A DNA stretch of 63,558 nt, taken from contig NZ_WHZW01000009.1 in the NCBI RefSeq assembly GCF_010667685.1, positions 1 to 63,558 of the forward strand, read 5' to 3'. Origin of the DNA: Bifidobacterium aerophilum (GTDB lineage: Bacteria; Actinomycetota; Actinomycetes; Actinomycetales; Bifidobacteriaceae). Position 1 is the first letter of the stretch. The number at the start of each line of letters is the position of its first letter. Shown here piece by piece: positions 51,828-60,048 of the stretch. Position numbers and translations under genes: made by a program. The notes below the pieces were generated by a model that worked only from the letters and a program-made list of their open reading frames with translations, was not told the origin of the DNA and ran no database searches.

Positions 51828-51996
51828 TGACGGCTCCCCCTATCAGGGGGAGCCGTCACTCTGTCATACGCTCGATCGATTCGCCAGAACCTGCTCCCCC
51901 TGATAGGGGAGCCGTCAGTTTGCATGCGATCAAACGGCTCACTAGGACGTGCTCCCCCTGATAGGGGGAGCTGTCAGCAAAGCTGACTGAGGGGGT
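51828..51996. repeat. Three-unit GCTCCCCC palindromic repeat cluster (second locus)
   Basis: Units at 51828-51858 (14-bp arms TGACGGCTCCCCCT around ATC), 51893-51917 and 51951-51996, spaced 58-60 bp. The third extends into AGCTGTCAGCAAAGCTGACTGAGGGGGT. Same plan as 27885-28036: three units, only the last carrying the second hairpin. It lies between the convergent DUF4032 and S9 peptidase genes. Confidence 0.88.
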
Positions 51997-52055
51997 CACG
52001 CCCATCACCCAAATCCAGCGAAACCGGCGAAGACCCTCTCACATCAAACACAACC

Positions 52056-54698
52056 CTACAATCCCAGCTTCTCGCGCAGGAAGTCGCGCTGCAGCACCAG
52101 CAGGTTCTCGGCCACCGTCTCGTCGTTGGTCATATGGGTGATGCCCGTCAGCGGCAGGTACGTGTGCGGACGCCCCGCGGCCATCAGCGCCTGGCTCAGC
52201 CGCAGGCTGTGCGCGATGGTCACGTTGTCGTCGGCGAACCCGTGGATGAGCATGAGCGCCCGGCTCAGCTTCGGCGCGTCCTGCACGATGCCGTTGTAGG
52301 CGTACACCTTCGGATCAAGGCCGAGGTACCGCTCGGTGTAATGCGTGTCGTACAGCGTCCAGTCGGTGGGCGGCGCGCCCGCGCAGCCGGCCTTGAACAC
52401 GTCGGGCGCGTCCAGAACGGCCAGCGCGGACAGGAATCCGCCGTACGACCATCCGATCATGCACACCTTGTCCAGGTCAGGCTCGGGAATGCGCATGCGA
52501 CCGGCGACCGAACCGGCTTCCTCATCCGCCGCCTGCCCCGAGACTTTCCCGGGATCGTCACACTCGGCGTTGAGCGCGGCCACCGCATCCGGCAGCGAGC
52601 GCACGGCCTCGACCTGATCGGCCAGGGTCACGTCCTTCATGTTCTCGAAGATCTCGCGGTCCCACTTCGGTCCGCGACCGGTGGTGCCGCGACCATCCGC
52701 CGTCACGACGAGGAAGCCCTGATCGGCCCACCACTGACCCTCCCAGTAGAACGACTGCGAGGCGACGACCTGCTGGAATCCCGGTCCGCCGTACGGCTTC
52801 ATGAGCACGGGCAGGCTCGTCGCATGCGCGTACGGGCTGGACGCGCTCGGCGCGATGATCGCCGTGTACAGACGGTGTTCGCCGAGTCGCGTGAACGTCA
52901 CGTTCGGCGTGAATCCCGGGTGCGCGGAATCACTGGCGATCGCGTGGCCGTTGTGCCACATCATCGCATGGTCGTGAGCCATGTCGCGCCCGCTGACCAC
53001 CATGCCACGTGCGCCGCGAGACGCGGTCCACGATCCGGGCACCGTCGTGACCGGTTCGATCACGCCGTCGAACGCGATGCTCACCACGTCGAAGCTGCGC
53101 GCGTCGTGGCCGCCGCACCGCCGCTCGTCAGCGGCGCCCGAACCGGCTTTCGTCCACGCGGCCGGAACGTCGGGCGCGAGATCCGGCTCGCGCTGCACGA
53201 CCGCCAGCACGTCCTTGTCGGTGACGTCGAGCACCTGCCGCACGTTCCAGCCGGCCGGCGTGAAGGCCCGGCCGTCGACCGTCAGACGGTTCGTGTCGGA
53301 ATCCATGTCGTTAAGCGAGCAGACCAGACGCCCGTCCGGCGTGAACGCCGGCGTGCCGTGGATCAGGTCGATCCACTGGTCGTTGTGATGCGTTGCCAGC
53401 ACGCGGGTTTCGCCCATGCGATCGCCGTCGGGCGTGACCGCGAGCACCTGATCGTTGCGCTGGCAACGGTCCTGCACGAGCACGATCGGCTGATGGCCGG
53501 CGCTCCAGTGGACGGCGGCGATGTATTCGTACGTCTTGCGGTCCCACCGCACGGGCGCGCCGTCGATGCCGGCGTAGCGGCCGTCATCGTCGAACGAGAG
53601 CGCCGCGACGGTCAGGGTCGTGTCGGCGTTGGCGGTCAACGCGCGCGGATAGCGGCGGCCGACCGCGGGACGACCGGGATTGGCCGGATCGCTGATGTAC
53701 CACATCGGTTCGGGCGACGAATCGAAGGTCTCGAAGAGGATGTGACGCGAATCGGGCGCCCACCAGAAGCCGTCGTAGCGGTCCATTTCCTCGCCGGCGA
53801 CGAATTCGGCGAGGCCGATCTTCCACGTGTTGCCGGAGTCGTCGCCGTGACCGGCACCGCAGCCGTCGCCCCCGTCGCACACTCCCCAGATCGCGCCGAT
53901 CCGATCGCCCCCGGCGTCGGATGCGCGACCGTCGGCCATCGCTTCGTCGACCATCGCATCGTCGGCGAGCACGTCGAACACGCCTTCGGACAGCGCGTCC
54001 TCGTTGTCGTCCATCGCGATGAACACGCCGTCGTCGAGGTCGCCGGCGGGCGCGTCGGCACGCTCCTGTGCATCGGCTTGCGCATCGGCCCAGTCGGCGA
54101 TGTCGATGAGGATGAGATGCTCGCCGGTGGTGTACAGCACATGACGGCCGTCCGGACTGATGCGCGGGTTGAGCACCGGACCGTACATGCCCTGCCGGTC
54201 CGCGTCGCCGTCGAGCCGGTCCGCGGCAAGCTGGCGCGTACGTGCGGGCGCACCGTCGGCCGCGGTGCCGTCGGCCGTATCGCCATTCTCATCCGCGATT
54301 TCGGTGAGGAACAGCCGACCGTTGATCGTGAACACGACACGCCGGCCGGCCGCATCGACCGAATACCCGACGATGCCGGTACCGCCTTCGCGGGCGCGTT
54401 CACGGCGCGCCTTCTCCTCGGCGGGCACGTCCTCGCTGTCGGCATCGGCCAGCAGGTCGCGCGGGTCGGCGAGCTTCACTTCGCGGTGCGTTTCGTTTCC
54501 GTCCGCGTCCGTACCGGTTTCGCTCATCCACAATGAGGTCACCAGGTCCTCCGGCCCGTCGGAGCGCAGGAACAGCGCCCGCGTGCCGTCTGCGATGACC
54601 TGAGCGGAACGCGGCGCGCCGCAGGTGAACCGCAACGTACGCGCCCTGCGCCGTGGGAAATTCGTGATCGCTTCGTTGACATCAACCGTATCGTTCAT
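52056..54698 (-). CDS. S9-family prolyl oligopeptidase/dipeptidyl peptidase
   Basis: 880 aa, no signal peptide, so cytoplasmic. N-terminal beta-propeller (about 30-600) with long acidic inserts (for example Asp/Gly-rich near 270), then an alpha/beta-hydrolase domain with catalytic Ser751 (GWSYGG), Asp near 823 (HGFADDNV) and His855 (TGITHMTND). It releases dipeptides, probably after proline or alanine. ATG 54698; TATGGT ends 8 nt upstream, fitting a leaderless start. Divergent from the Cys-rich hypothetical gene. Confidence 0.9.
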   Translation of the reverse strand: MNDTVDVNEAITNFPRRRARTLRFTCGAPRSAQVIADGTRALFLRSDGPEDLVTSLWMSETGTDADGNETHREVKLADPRDLLADADSEDVPAEEKARRERAREGGTGIVGYSVDAAGRRVVFTINGRLFLTEIADENGDTADGTAADGAPARTRQLAADRLDGDADRQGMYGPVLNPRISPDGRHVLYTTGEHLILIDIADWADAQADAQERADAPAGDLDDGVFIAMDDNEDALSEGVFDVLADDAMVDEAMADGRASDAGGDRIGAIWGVCDGGDGCGAGHGDDSGNTWKIGLAEFVAGEEMDRYDGFWWAPDSRHILFETFDSSPEPMWYISDPANPGRPAVGRRYPRALTANADTTLTVAALSFDDDGRYAGIDGAPVRWDRKTYEYIAAVHWSAGHQPIVLVQDRCQRNDQVLAVTPDGDRMGETRVLATHHNDQWIDLIHGTPAFTPDGRLVCSLNDMDSDTNRLTVDGRAFTPAGWNVRQVLDVTDKDVLAVVQREPDLAPDVPAAWTKAGSGAADERRCGGHDARSFDVVSIAFDGVIEPVTTVPGSWTASRGARGMVVSGRDMAHDHAMMWHNGHAIASDSAHPGFTPNVTFTRLGEHRLYTAIIAPSASSPYAHATSLPVLMKPYGGPGFQQVVASQSFYWEGQWWADQGFLVVTADGRGTTGRGPKWDREIFENMKDVTLADQVEAVRSLPDAVAALNAECDDPGKVSGQAADEEAGSVAGRMRIPEPDLDKVCMIGWSYGGFLSALAVLDAPDVFKAGCAGAPPTDWTLYDTHYTERYLGLDPKVYAYNGIVQDAPKLSRALMLIHGFADDNVTIAHSLRLSQALMAAGRPHTYLPLTGITHMTNDETVAENLLVLQRDFLREKLGL

Positions 54699-54832
54699 AC
54701 CAATCGACCATACTCCCCCATGCGCACAGCTCCCCCTTCGAATCACGCCGTGTCGCGGGGTCTCCCCCGACCTGTTACCATCGACAGTGCACATCGACGG
54801 TGCAGTTAACGACGACGAACGTGAGCGAGGCA

Positions 54833-56044
54833 ATGGCGACACTCCCCCCGAACCATATGACATATACCCCGAACCCCAACAACGACAAGCCCGTACAGTC
54901 CGGCACGACCGGTCCCGACGAACCGGATTTCTTCACCGGAGAAGGTCCGCAGACCTGCGATTGGACGGGAGAACACTGCGCCGACCGCGCCGAATACTAC
55001 CTCGTCGTCATGTGCGAGAACGAGAAATGCACCACGTCCCACATGCGCAGGCTGTGTCCGCGGCATTACGTGCTCGAATTGGCGAACAGGCTCGATCATC
55101 TGCGGTTCTGCAACCGCATGCGCAAGTTAGGCACTCCGGACACGATACGGACGGAGATCCTGCGGCATTTCGCGGCGTTCGGCCCGATCGGCGCGGATCC
55201 GGCGACCGCGCAAGCCGACGCGGCCACGCAAACCGACACGACCGCGCAAGCCGACACGACCGCGCAACATGATTCCCCGGGCTCCGCTGAAGACGGGAAC
55301 CCCGCGGACGACCGTCCGCCCGTCATGACGGCCGAGGCGGACGGCAACGGCACCGAACGGATGCACGGCGCCACGGCACATGTCGCGTACGATGCGCTGC
55401 GCACGTCGGAGGACACCACGCTCGAACAGTTGCGCGCGTGGGTCGACGGCCTGGCGTTGCGGCATGCGCGGCTGACGGTCGAATACTTCGCCGTCAACGA
55501 GGATCCCGTGATGCCGCTGTTGTACAAGATCTTCGATCCGCGGCGCGATCCCCGCAATGCCGGTTCCATCTATGATCCGTACGATCCGGCGACCAACGGC
55601 TTCGTGTCTTGGTCCTCCGTACAGGCCGCCGACCTGTCGCGGCGCGACCTGGTCCGACCGACGCTGGAGTCGCGCGTCGACCCGGACACCAAGGAGTTCG
55701 CCGGGTTCGAAGTGAACGACTGCCTGTCCTACACGGTGATGGAACGCAACGGGCTCATCACCGCGAATCCGGCCAAGGCGGTGCCGAACCTGTTCCTGAT
55801 CGTGGATCACGACACGACCATGGCGCTGCCAGTCACGCCGGGCTCGCTGATCACCTGGAACGCGACGGACGACGGCTACCGCAACCAGCTGCAGGTGTGC
55901 GATTACGAGTCCTGGACGCGACGGTTCGAGCCGTATGTCGCCTATTACGATCACGCGCCGTTGGATCCGGCGGACGTGAACGCGAAAATCGCCGACCTGA
56001 CCGGGCGGATCCACCGGATCATTCGCGACGGCGTGCGGCCGTAG
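54833..56044 (+). CDS. Cys-rich hypothetical protein
   Basis: About 403 aa from ATG 54833; other starts at 54800, 54821 or 54857 are possible and none has a good SD. The N-terminus holds a zinc-finger-like set (TCDWTGEHC ... VMCENEKC ... RRLCPRHY ... RFC, residues about 40-95), then a low-complexity Thr/Ala/Gln/Asp repeat (TAQAD/TATQTD, about 130-155), then a ~240-residue C-terminal region I do not recognise. No membrane segment. It is placed in divergence with the S9 peptidase. Function unknown. Confidence 0.7.
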   Translation: MATLPPNHMTYTPNPNNDKPVQSGTTGPDEPDFFTGEGPQTCDWTGEHCADRAEYYLVVMCENEKCTTSHMRRLCPRHYVLELANRLDHLRFCNRMRKLGTPDTIRTEILRHFAAFGPIGADPATAQADAATQTDTTAQADTTAQHDSPGSAEDGNPADDRPPVMTAEADGNGTERMHGATAHVAYDALRTSEDTTLEQLRAWVDGLALRHARLTVEYFAVNEDPVMPLLYKIFDPRRDPRNAGSIYDPYDPATNGFVSWSSVQAADLSRRDLVRPTLESRVDPDTKEFAGFEVNDCLSYTVMERNGLITANPAKAVPNLFLIVDHDTTMALPVTPGSLITWNATDDGYRNQLQVCDYESWTRRFEPYVAYYDHAPLDPADVNAKIADLTGRIHRIIRDGVRP

Positions 56045-56122
56045 CGTCCACGACGGCCATGGAGCCCACGGCATCCGTAGCGTCCACGACGCCGCGCGAC
56101 CGTCGGCCGACGCGGACTCGCG

Positions 56123-58201
56123 TCACAGACTCGAATCCGCGTCGACGCTCATCACGTACACGTTGCGGCGCAACGCCTTGGCCTGCGCACGCGTGATGTC
56201 GCCGGCCTCGAACATGTCCTGGATCACGCCGAGCTCGATGCCGTAGCTTTCGCGCTTGACGTCCTCCGCCATCGCCATCGACTGGGCGCTGCCGCTCATG
56301 TTCGGCCGCGACCTCAGCGCGGACTCCGCGCGACGATAGTCGAGCAGCAGCATCGAACAGTGCTCCGTGTTGTACCGGTCGCGCGTCATCTCCTCGTACA
56401 GACGATCGATCACATGGTCGAACGCGTCGAGCTGGACCATGCGCGAGTGCGCGAAGATCGCGTCATCGCTGATCAGCGGCGTCGTGTGCCGGATGCGGCT
56501 GCTCGTGCGCCTGATCAGCGTGAGCGTGCGACGCTGAAGGGCGCGCATGCGGCCGCGGATCTGCCACAGCATGGTGCCGGAATTACGGTCGGTGTCGATG
56601 TGGCGTAGCGAGTTCATGATCTGGTCGAGCAGATGCTCGCAGGCTTCGATCTCAAGGTCGCGATCGCGCGGCGAGACGTTGCCGTTGTCCTGTTTCGTGT
56701 CGATCAGACGCTGCTTGACGTAGTCCTTCTCCCAGCCGAGCGCGTCGATCTGCAGCTGCGCGTATCCCTGCGGGTCGAGTTCGCCGACGCGTTGCTTGAG
56801 ACGGGTGATGCGTTTCGTGTACGAGTCGATGACCATGAGGATCGCGCGGCGGTTCTCGTCGGTCACGCGGCCGGTGAGCTCCTCGACCGTGCGGCGCAGC
56901 ACTTCGATCGTGATCTCGGTCATCTCCGTCGACGTGTCCTTCGACCGGTTCGGCGCGAGCAGCGGCAGCAGGAAGTTCGCCAGCAGCAGCGTGACGATGA
57001 TCACGCCGGACGCGACGAAGATCAGCTCGTCGCGCATCGGGAACCAGGTGCCGTCGGCCAGCATGTACGGGATCGTGAACATCAGCGACAGCGTGATGGT
57101 GCCCTTCGCGCCGCCGAACGTCATGACCGCGGCCGAACGCAGTCGCTCCGGGGTCATCTTGCGGCGCAGGTGGGTGTTCACGTCGCGCGCGAGGCGCAGC
57201 ATCACGCTCACCCACAGGAAGCGCATCACGATCACGATGCCGGCGACCATGAGGATCACGCCGATGAGCAGCGTGTTGCTCACGCCGGGATCGTCCCAGC
57301 TGGTGCCCATCGCCTCGGGCAGCAGCATGCCGAGCAGGATGAACACGGCGCCGTTGAGCGCGAACGACAGCACGCCCCACACGCTGTTCGACACGATGTT
57401 GGTGCGTGCCACGTTCGGACCGATGCCCGTGCGGTCGAACCGGATGAACAGGCCGGAGGCGACGACCGACAGGATGCCGGAGACGTGCGCCACGTCCTCG
57501 GCGGCCAGGTACAGCAGGAACGGCAGGAACAGTTCCATGAGGATGCGCGTGGTGGTCGTCTCCCAGCCGAGCGAACGGATCGTTTCGAACAGCCAGTTCG
57601 CGATCAGTCCGATCGCCAGACCGAACAGACCGCCGCCGATGAACGACATGACGAATTCGCCGGCCGCCTCGCCGACGCCGAACTGGCCGGTGACGGCCGC
57701 GGCGATCGCGAACTGGAAGCCGACGATGCCGGACGCGTCGTTGAACAGCGATTCGCCCTTGAGCACGCCGGTCTGGCGTCTGGTCAGCGCCGCCTCTTTG
57801 CCGAGCGAGCTGACCGCGACCGCGTCGGTCGGGCCGAGCGCCGCGCCGAGCGCGAGCGCCGCCGCCAACGGCACGGCTGGCCAGATCGCATGCAGGATGA
57901 AGCCGACGGCGACCATCGTGGCTATCGCCAGGCCGATCGCCAATGATAACGACAGTTTGAGTGAGCGCAGGAGTTCGGACTTGTCGATCTCATGCGCCTC
58001 GAGATACAGCAGCGGCGCGATGAACAGCACCATGAACAGTTCCGGGTCGAGGTCGACCTCGGGGAAAAACGGCAGTTGCGATGCGATCGCGCCGAGCGCG
58101 ATCTGCACGAGCGGCGTGGAGACCTTCGGAATGAACCGGCTGATGAACGAGGACAGTACGACCGCGGCGATGATGCACAGGATGAGTTGAAATACCGCCA
58201 C
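56123..58201 (-). CDS. CPA1-family Na+/H+ antiporter
   Basis: 692 aa. About 12 membrane segments (1-410) with the transport motif ALGAALGPTDAVAVSSL (ND-type Asp) and FNDASGIVGFQFA, and TFGGAKGTITLSL near 385. A ~270-residue cytoplasmic tail rich in Arg follows. It exports sodium in exchange for protons for pH and salt homeostasis. The start is GTG 58201, with a strong AAGGAGGAGCC. Ends 78 nt past the convergent Cys-rich gene. Confidence 0.92.
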   Translation of the reverse strand: MAVFQLILCIIAAVVLSSFISRFIPKVSTPLVQIALGAIASQLPFFPEVDLDPELFMVLFIAPLLYLEAHEIDKSELLRSLKLSLSLAIGLAIATMVAVGFILHAIWPAVPLAAALALGAALGPTDAVAVSSLGKEAALTRRQTGVLKGESLFNDASGIVGFQFAIAAAVTGQFGVGEAAGEFVMSFIGGGLFGLAIGLIANWLFETIRSLGWETTTTRILMELFLPFLLYLAAEDVAHVSGILSVVASGLFIRFDRTGIGPNVARTNIVSNSVWGVLSFALNGAVFILLGMLLPEAMGTSWDDPGVSNTLLIGVILMVAGIVIVMRFLWVSVMLRLARDVNTHLRRKMTPERLRSAAVMTFGGAKGTITLSLMFTIPYMLADGTWFPMRDELIFVASGVIIVTLLLANFLLPLLAPNRSKDTSTEMTEITIEVLRRTVEELTGRVTDENRRAILMVIDSYTKRITRLKQRVGELDPQGYAQLQIDALGWEKDYVKQRLIDTKQDNGNVSPRDRDLEIEACEHLLDQIMNSLRHIDTDRNSGTMLWQIRGRMRALQRRTLTLIRRTSSRIRHTTPLISDDAIFAHSRMVQLDAFDHVIDRLYEEMTRDRYNTEHCSMLLLDYRRAESALRSRPNMSGSAQSMAMAEDVKRESYGIELGVIQDMFEAGDITRAQAKALRRNVYVMSVDADSSL

Positions 58202-58337
58202 GGCTCCTCCTTCTCTTGCGGTCGCCGAGTCCTAAGACTATCAGCCGCATGCGCGTGGCACGTTACGTTTCTCGCTGGGCGACTACGGGTGCGGGACCGT
58301 TTGCGGGGTGCGGCCGCAGGATGGTCCGTGGCGCTCT

Positions 58338-59084
58338 CTACAGCACGCCGGAGGAGATGCCGTTGAGCAGCATCCACTGGCGCAGGTCGGACAGCTCGTC
58401 CATGCTGACGGCGTGGTCGAGGCCGTGGTAGCTTTTCGTGGTCAGCCAGGTGTGTTCCTCCAGCCATGCGGCCGCGGCGAACAGTTCGTATTTGGGGATG
58501 ACGGCGTCGTTCTTGCCGTACGTGAAGAACACGGGGACGTCGAAGTTGGCGAGCCGGTCGTCGGCGGGCGCGGTGCCGGGCACGCCGCCTGGCGCAAGGT
58601 AGCCGGACAGCGAGATCGCGGCACGGTAGCGTTCCGGGTGGATGCGCAGCAGGTGGACGGCGAGCAGGCCGCCTTGGGAGAAGCCGAGCGGCACCACATC
58701 GCGGGTCGCGGGGATATGTTCGTCCACCCAACGATCGATGGCGGTCGCCGCGGCGAAGGCGGCGCGGTCGAGCGCGTCACCGGATGGCACGCCGTCGCGG
58801 AACCATGCGTAGGCGCCGGGGCGACTGTCGGCCTCCGGTTGCAACTCCACAGGCGCACGCAGGGCGACGTGGTCGTTGTACGGCGCGATGTAGCGCATCA
58901 GGTCGGCGATGTCGTCCTCGTTGGATCCCCATCCGTGCAGGCACAGAAACATCGGCCGGCTTGGCAGGGCGTCGCCGCCTCCTCGCGAGTATCGCGCATG
59001 TGTGATTGCCGGGATCGCGGGCGTTCCGTCGTTCTGCTCGCCGTTGCCGGGTGCGGCATCGCTGATTGCTGCGTCTTCGCTCAT
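58338..59084 (-). CDS. Alpha/beta-hydrolase, phospholipase/carboxylesterase family
   Basis: 248 aa. Oxyanion loop LCLHGWGSNEDDIAD, nucleophile Ser in PLGFSQGGLLAV, Asp in YGKNDAVIPKYE and His in HGLDHAVSM. It hydrolyses short-chain esters or acyl groups. ATG 59084; TATATT ends 7 nt upstream and no SD is present, giving a leaderless start. The promoter lies right after a terminator serving an upstream minus-strand transcript. Confidence 0.9.
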   Translation of the reverse strand: MSEDAAISDAAPGNGEQNDGTPAIPAITHARYSRGGGDALPSRPMFLCLHGWGSNEDDIADLMRYIAPYNDHVALRAPVELQPEADSRPGAYAWFRDGVPSGDALDRAAFAAATAIDRWVDEHIPATRDVVPLGFSQGGLLAVHLLRIHPERYRAAISLSGYLAPGGVPGTAPADDRLANFDVPVFFTYGKNDAVIPKYELFAAAAWLEEHTWLTTKSYHGLDHAVSMDELSDLRQWMLLNGISSGVL

Positions 59085-59117
59085 AGACGCCAATATACCG
59101 GTTCCGAAACAAAGAAA

Positions 59118-59140
59118 CCCCGGCGGGGTCACCGCCGGGG
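59118..59140 (-). terminator. Orphan minus-strand terminator
   Basis: CCCCGGCGG / CCGCCGGGG stem (9 bp) with a 5-nt loop and TTTCTTTG on the minus strand. No minus-strand coding gene lies upstream of it before the dcd promoter. Confidence 0.8.
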
Positions 59141-59340
59141 AGAGAAAGGAGAGAGAAGAAGAAAGGTTTCAGTTATCGGGAACTGCTGCTGTTCCGGTTC
59201 AGCTCTTGCTGACGGTTATTATGTAACCACCGCTTCCTGAGGGCAATGATGGGTTTGTCTGGGAAAAGACTGGGAGTTCGGACGCCACAGCGCCACGCCG
59301 CTGTGCGGACACCTGCCGCTACACTAGGGGTACAGATCAC
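59141..59340 (-). ncRNA. Candidate small RNA upstream of the orphan terminator
   Basis: The minus strand of this 200-bp stretch has no convincing ORF but folds in places (GGTTA-CATAA-TAACC, GGAAC-N7-GTTCC) and ends at a good terminator. No clear promoter could be assigned. It could also be only the antisense end of a longer transcript through dcd. Confidence 0.3.
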
Positions 59341-59367
59341 AACGTCCTCAATGCATAAGGAGCATTC

Positions 59368-59949
59368 ATGCTGCTGTCCGATCGCGATATTCTGGCCGCC
59401 AAGGCCGACGGCCACATCTCGCTTGATCCGTGGACTCCTGAGATGGTGCAGCCCGCGTCGATCGACGTGCGCCTGGACCGCTTCTTCCGCCTGTTCAACA
59501 ACCACGCGTACACGTACGTCGACCCGGCCGAGAACCAGGGCGCGCTGACCGAACAGTTCGAGGTCGCGCCGAATGAGCCGTGGATCCTGCATCCGGGCGA
59601 GTTCGCGCTCGGTTCGACGTGGGAGTACGTCAGGCTCGACGCGACGATGGCGGCACGACTGGAGGGCAAGAGCTCCCTCGGCCGTCTCGGCATTCTCACC
59701 CATTCGACCGCCGGCTTCATCGATCCGGGCTTCGAGGGGCATATCACGCTGGAGCTGAGCAACGTCTCCACGCTGCCGGTCAAGCTGTGGCCGGGCATGA
59801 AGATCGGCCAAATGTGTTTCTTCCGGCTCAGCTCGCCGGCCGAGCACCCGTACGGCTCCAAGGGCACCGGCTCGCACTACCAGGGCCAGCGCGGCCCGAC
59901 CCCGAGCCGTTCCTACATCAACTTCTACAAGGCCGACGTGAGCGACTGA
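59368..59949 (+). CDS. dcd: dCTP deaminase
   Basis: 193 aa, the usual length. It deaminates dCTP to dUTP on the way to dTTP. Signatures: [55 protein letters not shown] with the catalytic Glu in ITLELSN. Some actinobacterial Dcd enzymes also hydrolyse dUTP; this cannot be decided here. AAGGAG precedes ATG 59368; TACACT near 59319 may be its -10. Confidence 0.96.
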   Translation: MLLSDRDILAAKADGHISLDPWTPEMVQPASIDVRLDRFFRLFNNHAYTYVDPAENQGALTEQFEVAPNEPWILHPGEFALGSTWEYVRLDATMAARLEGKSSLGRLGILTHSTAGFIDPGFEGHITLELSNVSTLPVKLWPGMKIGQMCFFRLSSPAEHPYGSKGTGSHYQGQRGPTPSRSYINFYKADVSD

Positions 59950-59996
59950 CGGGCTACGGCGCTGCCCGCCGAAGCAACACGGCGCCACGAGACGAG

Positions 59997-60022
59997 AAAG
60001 AGGCTCCCGAAGGAGCCTCTTT
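59997..60022. terminator. Bidirectional terminator between dcd and the P-type ATPase
   Basis: AAAGAGGCTC / GAGCCTCTTT, 10-bp stem, 6-nt loop, T-runs on both strands. It serves the two convergent genes. Confidence 0.9.
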
Positions 60023-60048
60023 CTTGGTTATGGGCGCTTATGCGACAA

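Noticed and set aside
51828..51996. CRISPR array
   Set aside because: Only three units, each itself palindromic and of unequal length, with no cas genes; the second locus has the same number of units.
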